NCBI GenBank assembly: GCA_007644065.1
Contig: VJWN01000013.1
Location: forward strand, 682,001 to 746,000
Origin: Margaritispora aquatica
Lineage: Eukaryota; Ascomycota; Leotiomycetes; Helotiales; Discinellaceae
Reading direction: 5' to 3'
DNA: 64,000 nt
In this document: one piece after another, positions 11,005 through 21,954 of the stretch
How the letters are laid out: the number at the start of each line of letters is the position of its first letter
How positions within the stretch are numbered: position 1 is the stretch's first letter
Translations under genes and position numbers: made by a program
Notes under the pieces: generated by a model
What the model saw: the letters and a program-made list of their open reading frames with translations, nothing else
Told to the model about the DNA's origin: nothing
Databases searched by the model: none

Positions 11005-12097
11005 ATGGCGTGCACGCTCCCGCCACAATTCGTCGATATCCCAGGCCTCTCAAACTTCCGAGACATAGGCGGCTGGCCAGTCGTCTCTCCCACGGGTATC
11101 ATCACCGGGCACGTCCGGAAAGGCGTTTTCTACCGCGGCCCAGACACGGCACCCATTCTCCCAGCAGGCGAAGCGAAGCTACGAGAGCTGAACATCACAA
11201 CGCACTTTGACCTGAGGTCGAATGGCCAGATCAGAAAGGCAGGAGGGTTCAAAGAGCTAGAGGGGATCGAGAGAGTGGGGTGTCCTGCGTTTCCGGACGG
11301 GGAGTATAGTCCCGACAAGGCGGCGGCGCGGTATGTGCAGTATGCGAGTGATGGGACGGATGTGAGTTAGCTTCTATGTCTTGCACCATTCGAATTACCG
11401 GTGCCAAGGTGCACCGTGATACTTGGCTTTCTATCTAGCTAAGCCAGACAGCGAGCTTGATGTCTCGCCTTATGATTTGGTCACATGACGTACTACAGAT
11501 CAAGGTCACCAACAGCTAATATGTCACTAGGGAATAGTCACGGCCTTCACAGATATCCTCACGCACGGCGCCCCAGCATGCCGCACCATGCTCCTACACC
11601 TCTCTACGCTCTCGCCCTCCACTCCTACGGCGTCCTTCGTCCACTGCACAACAGGCAACAACCGATCGGGAGTTTTCATCGGAGTCATTCTCTCGCTCCT
11701 CCATGTTCCAGCCGTGCAAATAGCAGACGAATACGCGCTCTCGAACATCGGACTCGCACCTACGCGCGACGAGGTTGTGGAGAGACTGATGAAGAGCCCG
11801 GTTTTCGCAAATGCGGGCGGAGGAGGAAGGGAGAGAGCAGAGAGGATGGTCGGCGCGAGGATGGAAAGCATGCTAGCTATGCTTGAGATGGTCGAGAAGA
11901 AATGGGGTGGTGCGGAGGCGTATGTGAGAGATGTTTGTGGGCTGAGTGACGAGCAGATTGCGAGGGTAAGGGAGGTGATGATTGTAAAGGAGAATGTAAA
12001 GGAGAAGGAAAAGGCGGACGCTAAGAGGAGGCTTTCGAGAGCATTCAGTGGAGGTAAGAAATACCTTTCGCAATTCTGGGGGTCCTCATCGGCTTGA
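11005..12097 (+). CDS. tyrosine/serine protein phosphatase, FRDIGG type
   Basis: The model is join(11005..11361,11531..12097), 307 residues. The 169-nt intron has a GTGAGT donor and a TCACTAG acceptor and is phase 0. The N-terminus carries GLSNFRDIGGWPV and a FYRGPDTA block. Exon 2 carries HCTTGNNRSG, the CX5R cradle with catalytic Cys and Arg, near residues 155-165. This arrangement is the tyrosine phosphatase family Y_phosphatase3 common in fungi and bacteria, acting on phosphotyrosine, phosphoserine or phosphoinositides; the substrate cannot be read from the sequence. The C-terminal 40 residues are Lys/Glu-rich. I preferred the ATG at 11005 over the in-frame one at 10939, which adds an unconserved extension. 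Confidence 0.88.
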
Positions 12098-12559
12098 GTG
12101 TTGATGTAAGAGGTTGGTTTGTGTATTATAGGAGTTCATATGGTTGAGAAGTAGCGATAGAGATAGAATCAATCGTGAATGAGTTTTATGATAGCGGAAA
12201 TGTACATTGAAGATGCATGAATGAAGAATTATACATTATAAATTATTCTAACAAACAATAAAACACCTATGGAAATAGGCAATCAAAAGAAAAATCATGC
12301 ACACTGACTTTTATTAACTACTAACGTTGGATAAACGTGCAACGCCTATGTACCCTATATTCAGTAAGGAAATATAGCATAAGGATTTGCACAGATCTAA
12401 GCTCATTAGAAATTAACGATATGACTAGAAATCATAACACCGAAAGTTGCCGTAAATCAGGAACCAAACTTGAGAAATATATCGCCAGAGATAGTCCAAG
12501 ACCAAACAACGGACATCTGAGCTGTCTTATCGCAATCAGACACCTGCTTGAGATGTCGC
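12098..12559. other. convergent intergenic, likely 3' regions
   Basis: This is the space between the phosphatase (plus) and the coiled-coil gene (minus), whose 3' ends face each other. It is AT-rich with poly-A-like words (AATAAAAC near 12256). No gene is seen. Confidence 0.5.
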
Positions 12560-14638
12560 TCAATACCGATATACGGGGTGCTTAAACAGAATGTCATTTC
12601 CTTGTCCTTCAACATCAAGAGTCACATCTTCGTTTCTTTGGGTCCGTAACGTTTCGCCGTCTGGTTCCGCTGTGGTTCCATTGTTATGCTCAACAGAGAC
12701 CTTATTGTGTTGATTCGCTGAAATCCGTTCGTCTTTGCTGTCGAGATCCCATGTCACTCTTCTGCCTTCCTCCTTGTTTCTTTCGTTCTGCGTAATGTCC
12801 TTCGATATGCCGGCAGCCTCTAGCTCCTTGTGCTTCGCATCATGTTCATGCTTCACTTCCTCGACCGCGGCAGTAACGTCACTCATGTACACTGCACTAT
12901 CACGCTGCTCACGCGGATTTTCCTCCTGGTTGCATACAGTGTTCTTGCCTTCCTCATCTTCCTCGTTCTCTTCCCTCTTCTCCTCTCTCTTGTCTTCTAC
13001 CTTGCCCTCTGCCCTTCTCTTTTTCCTGCTCAATCCTCGACCATAAATATCCCTATAAACCTCCTCATAAAGATCTTTATCCACTTTTCCATACGCATTA
13101 GCGGCCTCGTCCTCTAAATCAGTCAATGGTTTGGTCCTAAGATCCTTCTAGGTGGTAGCAGCTACCTCCTGCACGGCCTCGAAATGCTTCCGGCTCACAA
13201 GCACCATCTCACCCTCTGCATTTCGGTATAAACCCATCTTGCAGCGCATGTAGTCGGGGCGCCATCTTATGCATCCTCGCTTGATCGTCTGAGATTGAGA
13301 TTGAGATTGCGCCGCCGCATTTATGCTTGTGGCTGTTCTTGATTTAGGAATGCGCTCATCAGTACGAGAGTTGGTGTCAGGATCATTTTTCTTCGTAGTC
13401 TTGTGCCACTTTTGGTTCTGGCCAACAGTGCTCGCTTTGGTAGCAACTTCATGGCTGCCATCTACAGAAGCTCCATCTTCCTTGCCATTCTGTATCCTGT
13501 TGTAGAAAGTTTCATATTCCTCTCGTCGCAGGTATCCTTGGTCTATACAAGTGTGCTTCTTCTTGAGCATGCTTTCGAACAGCATTTTCAGATGCTGTGG
13601 TTCTTCAGCCTTCGGTAGGTGGGGGTATGTCGAACCCTGTGACGTTGTAGGTAGTTTGGATTTCAGGGAAGGAGGTTTTGTCGAAGTATGTGGTGTTTCT
13701 GGCAGTAGCATTGTGTAGCGAGGGAAGACCGAAGGTAATATATTCGTTTTAGACGAGGTAGGGATGCCCGTCGTGGCTTTGGATGTCGGAAGATGATGTG
13801 TCGGTGGGGCAACATATTTGCCTTTGGTCTCAGGCTCTGGCTCTGGCTCTGTTTGGACTTGATCAGGGCGGTTTTGAATACATCCAGCTTTGTCTACATC
13901 TCGCTTTTCAGCATCCTGCCTCCCAGCATCGTGGCCCTCAGCCTCACGCTTTTCAGCTTCCCCTAGTCCTTCGGCTTCTCGGACCACAGCATTGATTTCG
14001 TACAGCTCCTCCCATGCGGTGAACTGTCCAAGCTGCTTATCCAAGGTCTCCAACCCATTTTTGATTTGGTCCCTTTTCATTTTCAAATAGTGAATAAGCT
14101 CCTTGAGCTCCTCGACTGGAGTCTCGATCGTCGGCGCCCGGAGGGGCTTGGGCGATGTTCTGTAAATTCCTGCAGGAAGCGCGTTGAGTGGATGCTCAAT
14201 AGCAGGAGGAGCTCGAACAGGGCACCATGGCAGTCTAGCGAGCTGCTTAAATGTGAGGTTCGCCGCTTGTCTTTTTGGATAGTCTGCATCTTCCGAGACA
14301 GCTACAACAAATGGATCTTTCTCATAGAGGTCGTGTTTTGTTGCATATATCTTGCACTTTGCTCGCGTTTGCGAGCTGATCTCAAGACTTTTGGTATCGA
14401 TACAGGTTTCCTTGAATGCTCTTACAGCGGTGATCTTCTTCTCAACAGCCATTGTAGCATTGCGGACGGAATCTTCATGGCTAAATATCTCTTCTCGCAG
14501 AGCCCGGATTTCGGCGTGTAGAGAATAAATCTTTGAGGGCAGGCTTTCATGTGCTGGAGGTGGCGGATTGTGTTCCTTTGACAAGGTCTCCATCCGAGAC
14601 CCGAGGGTCATTGACCTCTTTTTGAAAAAAGCACGCAT
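12560..14638 (-). CDS. coiled-coil, charged protein of unknown function (internal TAG or intron)
   Basis: The ATG at 14638 opens a 496-codon frame ending at a TAG at 13148-13150. The same frame then stays open for another 195 codons to 12560. A possible 51-nt phase-0 intron (13148-13198; GTGAGC donor, CACCTAG acceptor) would remove exactly this stop and give 675 residues; its branch site is weak. The protein has a coiled coil at residues 35-75 (EIRALREEIF), a block around LTFKQLARLPWCPV, an ELIHYLKMKRDQI helix, Glu/Lys-rich and EPEPE repeats, and a conserved-looking GCIRWRPDYMRCKMGLYRN segment just before the stop. The extension is highly charged (KREEKREENEEDEEG) and contains RRVTWDLDSKDE. 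I recognise no domain. If the splice is not used, the protein ends after EVAATT. Confidence 0.6.
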
Positions 14639-15011
14639 TGATATGTGGGAAATAGAATAAAAACATCAGATGGCCAAGTGTTGAAAAACGAAGGAGAAAA
14701 TATGAGAAGTTGAGACGACCTCGAATTTGACAATAGAGAATTCCAGATTGTGCCCTTAATGACGCAAAGACGGATAGCACTCCTAGCGTAAAGTATTAAA
14801 TCAATGATCCAGCAAATTGCTCAACTTTCATTTGCGCCGTTCCAGATAGTCTTGTGGCCGTTACATGCCAAGCCATCCCTAAGGTAGCTTACCAGCGTTT
14901 TACTCCATACCACCCCGCATGTCTTTGTGATCCCAGTAACACCAGATTCACCAATTCCGGAACTCCATCGCTATGCAGCAAAGTAACCATACCCATGAGA
15001 TACCGAAAACC
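14639..15011. other. intergenic
   Basis: This is the promoter side of the coiled-coil gene and the 3' side of the rds3 gene. Nothing else is seen. Confidence 0.4.
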
Positions 15012-15444
15012 CTAATGATTCCGAAAATTCTTCTTCTGGTAAAACAGATCCGTCCTACTACTACCTAGATTTATGATCTTTGGGCAGCCATCGCGATCCT
15101 TCTCCAGGCGTGTGCATTCAAAGCAGTAAAACGCATCAGAGATGCCCTGGTACTTGTTAGTATAAAATCGATTCTATAGGATAGTAGGGAAACATGCCTC
15201 TCCACCGCATACCACGCATTTGTTTTGGTAGTTTCCAAAGCTGCACTCGTCGCAGATTCTCACCAAGGTGGTTGGGCGCACATAAGAATCGCAGACTGGG
15301 CATTTGCCGTCACACTTGTCGCAGAGACGACCGATAGCGATGCCCGACTGCTTGCGACACATAACGAGATCTCTGTATACACTGTCAGCAAAATGGAAGC
15401 TTGGAGGGGCACTTGATAGTAGCTTACGGATGATGGCGAGACAT
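15012..15444 (-). CDS. rds3: pre-mRNA splicing factor Rds3/PHF5-like, U2 snRNP SF3b subunit
   Basis: The model is complement(join(15012..15146,15198..15372,15428..15444)), 108 residues; human PHF5A has 110. Exon 1 is only 17 nt (MSRHHP), exon 2 carries the first zinc-binding CxxC pairs ([35 protein letters not shown]) and exon 3 carries [20 protein letters not shown] and the conserved [14 protein letters not shown] tail. The knotted Zn3 protein is an essential scaffold of SF3b, next to the branch-site adenosine pocket. Intron 1 (15373-15427) is GT-AG. Intron 2 (15147-15197) is GC-AG: GAG/GCATGT donor, CTAAC branch, TACCAG acceptor. Reading through it gives a stop after 12 wrong codons, so the GC splice is required. 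It lies head-to-head with the pinin gene. Confidence 0.96.
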
Positions 15445-15752
15445 TTTTGAGATCTATTCGTATGCTAAGACTTCTGTGAGATTTGTGGTGATTTCTACAG
15501 TTTGAAGATGGCCTTTGACGAAGTTGCTTGAAATACTCGAAGATATTCTAAGCTATGTCGTTGAAGTTCTCTTTTTGATATTGAAGTGATCGCCACTGCT
15601 TGTACCTTGCATTTGTCAGAGGCGCTAGTCTCGGAGCGGATTAACATTATTCCGTGGTGCTACAGCCTGGTTGCGCCTCGTGAATTCAAAGGCAATCAAC
15701 TTGTTTTATTCCATGAATTATCATACTGCTCAACGATAAAGGGGATATCATA
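15445..15752. promoter_or_regulatory. bidirectional promoter region, rds3 / pinin
   Basis: 308 bp separate the two start codons, which point away from each other. Both products act on the spliceosome or pre-mRNA, so shared regulation is plausible. No specific operator could be assigned. Confidence 0.55.
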
Positions 15753-16831
15753 ATGGCACCAGGATCTGGGTTAGTACTTACCTGACGGCACATTTCGCGA
15801 AGGTAATTAATATTTGATAGTGTTGTAGCTTCCGCTGTCATTCTACCAGAGAGTCAAGCTCCCCCGCCATCGAAGAGGAGACAATCATCTTTATCAGACT
15901 CGGTTTCAAAGCGTCCACGATACTCAGATGCCAGCTCGCGCTCTCCTACCGCGATACGCGACTCACCACAGCCTATTGAAGAGTCTAAAGATGTTCCGTC
16001 CGACACAAGAAAGCGACCTATTGATGATCGAAGGAAGAGCAGCATGCAAGAAGAGAAGAAACGCGGCCAACGATTATTTGGTGGACTCCTAAGTACACTA
16101 AGTCAAAGTACGCCCAATGGTCAGCAAAAGAGACGGCAAGAAGTCGAGAAGCGTCAGCAAGAGAAGGCTAAGCAACAGAAGGCTGACGACGACATTCGGA
16201 AGAAGGAGAAGCTAGCCAATCTGAAGAAAGTTAGAGAGGCCGAGCAGGTCAAATTCAATGAAGCAGCTGTATGTTATCAAGCTGCTTTAATACAGGGTTG
16301 AGCTGATCCTGATAGATGCGGACGAGACATACCAACCTACTGGCAATGGCACGTTGCCTGAATACAAAAACAACTCCAAAACTGGTACGTTACACACGCG
16401 CAAATTCACGGATATATTCTGATGTTACACAGTATTATAAACCATGGGATATGCTTCCGGAGCAAGAAGCACGTATCAAGCAGCAAATTGACGACGCAAA
16501 GGCTACCATCGAGCGTGAAACCTCAGCATTCTATATACGGTACCCCACTGCGCGACGATCCCCAATCTTAGAGAAGAAGATCCCAGAAGATCAAACTAAC
16601 GCCGAGTCTGAGGAGAAGTCGGGTGAGCCTCAGGACGTACCTGTTACGCAATCTCTCTCTACTTCTGATGTCGATGTTGATATTACTAACCCCAGCGTGC
16701 AAGCCCTTGTAGCTGAACCTGAAGTTGCTGTAAAGGCGGAGATTGATCTAGTCAAGAATGAGCAGGTACCTACTGATGAGCATAATGGTGAGGTTGTGGT
16801 CGAGAATGAGGAGGATACGGTTATTTACTGA
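15753..16831 (+). CDS. pinin/SDK/MemA-domain protein
   Basis: The model is join(15753..15769,15821..16268,16316..16384,16433..16831), 310 residues, with introns of 51, 47 and 48 nt (GTTAGT, GTATGT and GTACGT donors; all AG acceptors). Exon 1 is MAPGSG only; exon 2 continues VVASAVILPE, a Ser/Arg-rich stretch, then KKRGQRLFGGLLSTLSQ, the pinin_SDK_memA signature, and a long Lys/Gln/Glu coiled coil. Exons 3-4 carry RHTNLLAMA and YYKPWDMLPEQEARI. Pinin-like proteins are nuclear and bind spliceosomal and exon-junction components in animals; fungal members are little studied. The acidic C-terminus ends NEEDTVIY. The 17-nt first exon is the least certain part. Confidence 0.85.
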
Positions 16832-17177
16832 TCTCTTTGTCTGCTGATCTACTTCTGCTAGATCTGGCCTTGATACAGCGGCGTTGGCGGTGTCTTGATT
16901 GGAATGAAATGATGATACCACTGTACATACTTAGCTTCCAGAATGCTAATGCTCTTTCAACCCTCTTTTTGACGTGTACTCCAAGGAAGCGAAGGGAATG
17001 CAAGAGCCCTCTGACTCAAATCTTTCTCAAATACAATGGAAGAGGCAGATGACCATTTTTTCCTAATAAAGAATACCAAAGATTTCGAAGTTTATGGTTC
17101 CTGATAAAGTTGTAGCTCAAATTGTGGAAGAGCAAGCAAAAGTATGACAAATGAACAGAGCATCTTGATAACTAGGA
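16832..17177. other. convergent intergenic
   Basis: This is the 3' space between the pinin gene and the minus-strand gene ending at 17178. No gene is seen. Confidence 0.4.
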
Positions 17178-17703
17178 CTACTTGAATCCCTCTCCTTTCT
17201 CTTCTTCCCAGACCCATTTTATCCCATCATGATATCTGTGTTTCTGGTAGGTCTCATCCCATACCCAATCACTTGCTTTTTGATGTGCTGGTATTGCGTC
17301 CCCTCCATCCCCACTCTCAGAAATCTTCAATGTCGGATACTTCTTGTCGGAAAACACCAACTCGCCACTCTCAACGTAGAAGTGGAAAGAGGTGGCACGA
17401 TTGGATCTCTTGAGGTTTCCCTTGCCTATCAAGCCAGAAACATGTAATGGATCGGTGGAGCCGTCTTTGTGTTTGGTAACATGAGGATCTCCGCTATTTG
17501 AAGCAACGATGTCAGATTCTGGAATTTCAAGCATAGTTAAGGTTCATGAAGAATGAGTACATGATCTCTCCCTTTTCAACCTTCTGGGCCAATGCGGGAA
17601 TCGCCTTGATACCTCTTGAGACCCTTTCAGTGAAACCTCCTACATCTGATGTGGTACCTCGGAGTGCCCAAGCAATCGGTTTCGTTGCCTTTGAAGCGCT
17701 CAT
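17178..17703 (-). CDS. small conserved-looking protein of unknown function
   Basis: The model is complement(join(17178..17493,17561..17703)), 152 residues. The ATG at 17703 opens MSASKATKPIAWALRGTTS, then GGFTERVSRGIKAIPALAQKV. A 67-nt intron (17494-17560; GTACTC donor, CTGAC branch, AAATAG acceptor) joins GEI to IGDPHVTKHKDG in phase 2. The C-terminal part holds TSFHFYVESGELVFSDKKYP and two repeated Trp-rich motifs, DWVWDETYQKHRYHDG and IKWVWEEEKG. I do not recognise the family. A shorter reading starting inside exon 2 (17534) is possible but would leave the well-formed N-terminal exon unused. Confidence 0.6.
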
Positions 17704-18180
17704 AGTGGGAATAGAAATGTTTAAACAAAGCAGGTAAATCCAATTTAGGGCAATATCTGTTCAATAGTCCGCGGGCACACACAAGCTATATATGGGTTTT
17801 CATTTAAGTTGGTCGAATCCACAAGTCCTGGAGGCTTCACTAACACTTCGTTCAGGGGCGGTCTCATTGAAGCCCAGCAGCAGGGCGGTAATCAAGTTCT
17901 TGTCAAAGGATGCTGTGCATCGACCGTGGGTTTCAGATCTAAATTCTTCTACTTTTGTGTAGACGCTCAGTTGTGTACTGGCGCATGGAGTTGGCAAACA
18001 TGTTGTAAGTGAAAGACGCTTCTCATGTGTCGAGGTAGGTGTGTTGAATGGCGCTAATGCCGGTCACGTGTCTGTCCCCCAAAACCAGACTGGAACCTCC
18101 TTCTGACCAACATCCGCGCGCGTAGACAACCCGTGCTGTCTCAACTATCTAGCATTCGCAAGTAACATCAAACATGTAAA
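17704..18180. promoter_or_regulatory. divergent promoter region, small unknown gene / SRPK-like kinase
   Basis: This is a 477-bp divergent spacer. Only short frames are present, and a CACGTG hexamer occurs near 18066 (GGTCACGTGTCTG). Confidence 0.4.
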
Positions 18181-19771
18181 ATGCTTATTTGCAAACAACT
18201 TCGTCGATGTGTTCAGCCATTTCGTTCACACTGGCCATATGTGACTCCGAGGTCCAGGTCGATAATGGGCTCCTCTCAACTTCCCAGAATCCTCCCTGTT
18301 GACGTTCCAGTGGAAGAAGAGCGTGTGCCAGGCTACAGACCTGAATATTTCTACCCTGCAAATCCAGGCCAGGTCTTGAACGATCGATACAAGATTCTCA
18401 CAAAGATTGGTTGGGGTTCGGCTTCTACTGTATGGCTAGCGGAGGATCTTCAACAGTAAGAACCATTGGGATCTCAAGTCAACCGCAAGGATCAATTAGG
18501 CTTGTCACTAACATCATCAAGAAATCCTGACCAATATGTGACTATCAAGATCACGACTTGTAATCCCGACTTCGGTGATTCGGTCTTACATGAACTTGAT
18601 ATCAGTAAACGTCTCAACAAAGACCCTTCTCGTACTGGCTTCGCTTTTGTCCGGGCTACGTTAGATGATTTTGTAGCCACCAGCCCCACAGGAATTGCTC
18701 ATTTATGTCTAGTATTTCAGGCTTTGCGGGAACCTATGAGTCAATTCCAACACCGACTTGTTGGTGAGACTATTCCATCTCAACTTCTCAAAGTATATGT
18801 TGATTTCATCTTGCATGGTTTGGAGTATCTCCATTCTGATTGCCAAATCATCCATACAGGTATATGCTAAAAAAAACACCATCCTGGTCATACCATGAGC
18901 GGCTACTAAAAGTCTCCTAGATCTCAAAGCAGATAACATCTTGATGACTTTCGAGGATCCTAGCGTGATAGATGAGTACGTGAAAGCTCAAGCTAGCCAT
19001 CCAATGCCTCGGAAAAAAGTCGGTGATCGTAGCATATACCTCTCACATAATGACTTCGGAACTCTGCAATCATACTGGGTGCTACCGAAGATTGTTGATT
19101 TTGGTCTAGCGCACCGAGGAGATGGAGAGGCGCCTCTTCGTCACCCTATACAGCCACCGCTGTACCATGCTCCTGAAGTGTTGCTTGGCATTCCATGGTC
19201 TTATAGTGTTGACATTTGGAATTTAGGTGTTCTTGTGAGTATTTTGTGACTTTCTGAGCCGAGTGTTCGAACATTAACAGAGATATAACCTTAGCTATTC
19301 GAACTTTTGGAGGACAAGCAGCTTTTCATCAACCTCAAATCGCAAAACGGTGTATATACGGCAAAAGCACATCTTGCCGAGATGATTGCACTTCTAGGAC
19401 TACCACCGCGCAAGCTGATCGAGCAGGAAAAACATTGGCGTGATGTCCCCTGGGAACGGTCATTTCCTAGAACAGATGGAACTTGGTGCAACACAGCTCA
19501 CGAGTATTATGGAGGTCCATTCTTCGACTCAAAAGGTATGCTACTATCCATCTATTGAACCACAAAGCTGATTTACAGTGCAGGCTACTTTAGCCACCCT
19601 GACATCATCCCCAAGCGAGCCAAACTCGATGAATGCATAACGTGCATGTCGGGAGAAGAGAAGACCCTTTTCCTTGATTTTGTTAGGGGCATGCTACAGT
19701 GGTTGCCAGAAGATAGGAAAACTGCGAAAGAGCTCCTGGAGCATCCTTGGCTGCATTCGGGGCTTGACTGA
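18181..19771 (+). CDS. SRPK-like serine/threonine protein kinase
   Basis: The model is join(18181..18455,18522..18859,18921..19234,19295..19535,19584..19771), 451 residues, with four short introns, all GT-AG. The kinase landmarks are present: GWGSASTVWLAED glycine loop, the catalytic Lys in YVTIKIT, HTDLKADNIL catalytic loop (HTD in place of HRD, as in SRPKs), IVDFGLAHRGD metal loop, and LYHAPEVLLG. The fungal family phosphorylates SR-type or related proteins; many paralogues exist and their substrates are unknown. The start at 18181 gives an Arg-rich leader (MLICKQLRRCVQPFRSHW) often seen in these predictions; a second in-frame ATG at 18265 begins MGSSQLPRILP. The C-terminus ends at the subdomain XI helix (ELLEHPWLHSGLD). 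Confidence 0.88.
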
Positions 19772-20390
19772 GATAAGAAATGGGAGACGCAATGCAGCCA
19801 AAAACATTGAAATGCTTGGTTGGCTATCACGATGTAGAGAGCTCCAGCGAGGGTAAGATCGACTTTCCGTTCAGGGGCCGATACTGAGCTGACGAAGAAA
19901 TACCAGGAAGAAGTTAGATGAACATGACATTCATAAATAGGAGGAAGTTGATTGAATGATGGAGCTCGCGGTCAGTTAGAGTCTACATGCAGATGTCATC
20001 GGTTGCTTTGATTGAGATCGTGTTATTTCATGATCAGGACATACAAATCACAGGATCTATCGGATTTTGGATGGAAAGCTATCTAAAGATTGACATGTTT
20101 GGTGTAGATTGATGGATGACGTTAAGATTTGTACACTAAAAACTCTTTCTTCCGCAGCTCAATGCTGGTTCCTCGAAACTCTGAAACTCTGCTTAACAGT
20201 TGATTATTTGACTCCTTAAAAACATGGGTTTTGATTTGATTCTGGCAGCAAACAAGATGATTGTGGTGCATTGTACAATTAGGACCACTACTCAGATTTA
20301 TCTTGTCTTACATTCTCAGCAGTATAGTTTCTTCTACATGTTATAACACAATATCGTACATATTTCTACATATAGCTACCCATCATATCC
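19772..20390. other. convergent intergenic
   Basis: This is the 3' space between the kinase and the minus-strand Sel1/TPR-like gene. No gene is seen. Confidence 0.45.
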
Positions 20391-21598
20391 TCAAGATCGC
20401 TCTACCACCTTCATACCCTCCTTCTCCCACCTCCGTCTCACCTCCGCCGCCTCATGTGCCACGCTTTCCACCCCCATCGCCTTCTCCAACCACTCCGCCG
20501 CCCCATCAAGGTCATCAACGCTCTTATGCATCAACGCTAAATTCAGCATACTCAACCCAAAGCCCTCCGCGGCAGCAACCAAGAACCACTCCCTCGCAGC
20601 ACCATAATCGTCGATATTCTGAATCTTCTTATTCGTCTCCTTCGCGAGCTCCAATCCGCCGAGATTATGCCACGCCTCGAGAATCCCGCCTGTAGACGCC
20701 TTCATCAGGTAGATCTCCTGGTTCTTGGAGCCGAACTCCTCGAGCTTGGAGAGGTAGAAATAAGCCACTGGATCGTCGAGCTCGAGGGCCGCTTTCTCGA
20801 ATGCTTTACGCGAGCCCATTAGTGCGCCTTGAGCATGCAAAATCCGTCCTTCTTGCACCAATGCATCGGCTGCTCCGTCGAATTCTAATGAGCCTGTAGG
20901 AGGGCGAGTGGCTTTCTGTAGCCAACCCAGCGCTTCGGTGTTGTCTTTGCGGCCGAGCATGACTCGACCGAGAAGGAGCATCGCTCTTGGATCTTGCTCT
21001 GTCTTTGCAAGGTAGCCGAGGCGTCGGAGAGGGGCTTCACAGAGATGCAATTGGTGCGTGGCGAGCGCCGTGTAGATGATCTCGTACGTTGCTGACCTTT
21101 CGCCTAGCTCTGATGCTGAGAATAGGAGTTTTTGGCCAAGGGTTACTTGAGCGGGGGACCTGCATCTGTTGAGAATGCTGGCTAAGACTGCCACGTTCAA
21201 TGGACTTAGACCGAACGCTGTGAGCATTAGCCAATATGTTTGAAGAAAAGGGAGCTAGGGGACAAACAATCGCATAGTTCTTGGAGTTGCGGAATAGTCA
21301 TGTGGTTTCCTGAGCTTCCACAGTAGACTCGCAAGAATTCCATACAAGATGCTGGCTTGACAGATAAAGCACCTGCGCTGTGGGCGGCATTGAGGAGAAC
21401 TAAAGGCGGTAGAGATTCAAGGAGAGTAGCTCTCTGCTTTGGTTCTGGGCTTCGTTCGTTTTTGGAGACTCGTAGTCGTGGTGATGCTGCCTTTGCTTTT
21501 GTACATATCGTAGTATGAAAGCCTCTCCGTAGCTCACTTCTAACTGTCTTTGTACATATTTCTCGCACAAGAGGTATTGCCCGTCTGAGATTCGACAT
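20391..21598 (-). CDS. mitochondrial Sel1/TPR-like repeat protein
   Basis: The model is complement(join(20391..21217,21268..21598)), 385 residues. The 50-nt intron (21218-21267; GTTTGT, CTAAT, CACAG) joins ELCD to SFGLSPLNV. The N-terminus (MSNLRRAIPLVREICTKTVR, then SELRRGFHTT) is a typical mitochondrial presequence with an Arg-Gly-Phe-His-Thr processing-like site. The body is helical, with repeats such as AMLLLGRVMLGRKDNTEALGWLQKA, AYFYLSKLEEFGSKN, AWHNLGGLELA and GLSMLNLALMHKSVDDLDGAAEWL, which is a Sel1/TPR-like solenoid. A role in mitochondrial assembly is an inference from targeting plus fold. An upstream extension to 21694 in the same frame is not needed. Confidence 0.8.
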
Positions 21599-21954
21599 GA
21601 GTATGTTCTCACGTGATTTGAAGTGATGGGCAGCAACTTGAAGCAATCTTATGACCTCAATGAGGGTAATTCGACCGAACTGAGAAGTAACCACGTAGAT
21701 ATAGCCGCTATGTCGAACAAAGAAGCTTTTTCAGAGGGCGTATTTTGTCGTTCCCCGTCCAGACCTGGGGTGCTACCTCACTCCAGAATGATATCAAAGG
21801 CGGTGAGTAACTAGCGGGCAGTATGTTTTGCAATTCTCCACTCGAGGTTCTCCACCAGAAAATTATACACCACGACCAAGTCCCCTCCAAAGACCATTTT
21901 CGCAGGCCACCCCTCAGAACTACACCACGCTCTTTCGTCTTTCACATAGTCCTC
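21599..21954. promoter_or_regulatory. divergent promoter region, mitochondrial protein / Utp16-like
   Basis: This is a 356-bp spacer between oppositely oriented starts. A CACGTG hexamer lies at 21610-21615, 12 bp from the Sel1/TPR-like start; CACGTG is bound by Cbf1-type bHLH factors in fungi. The regulatory role is inferred. Confidence 0.45.
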
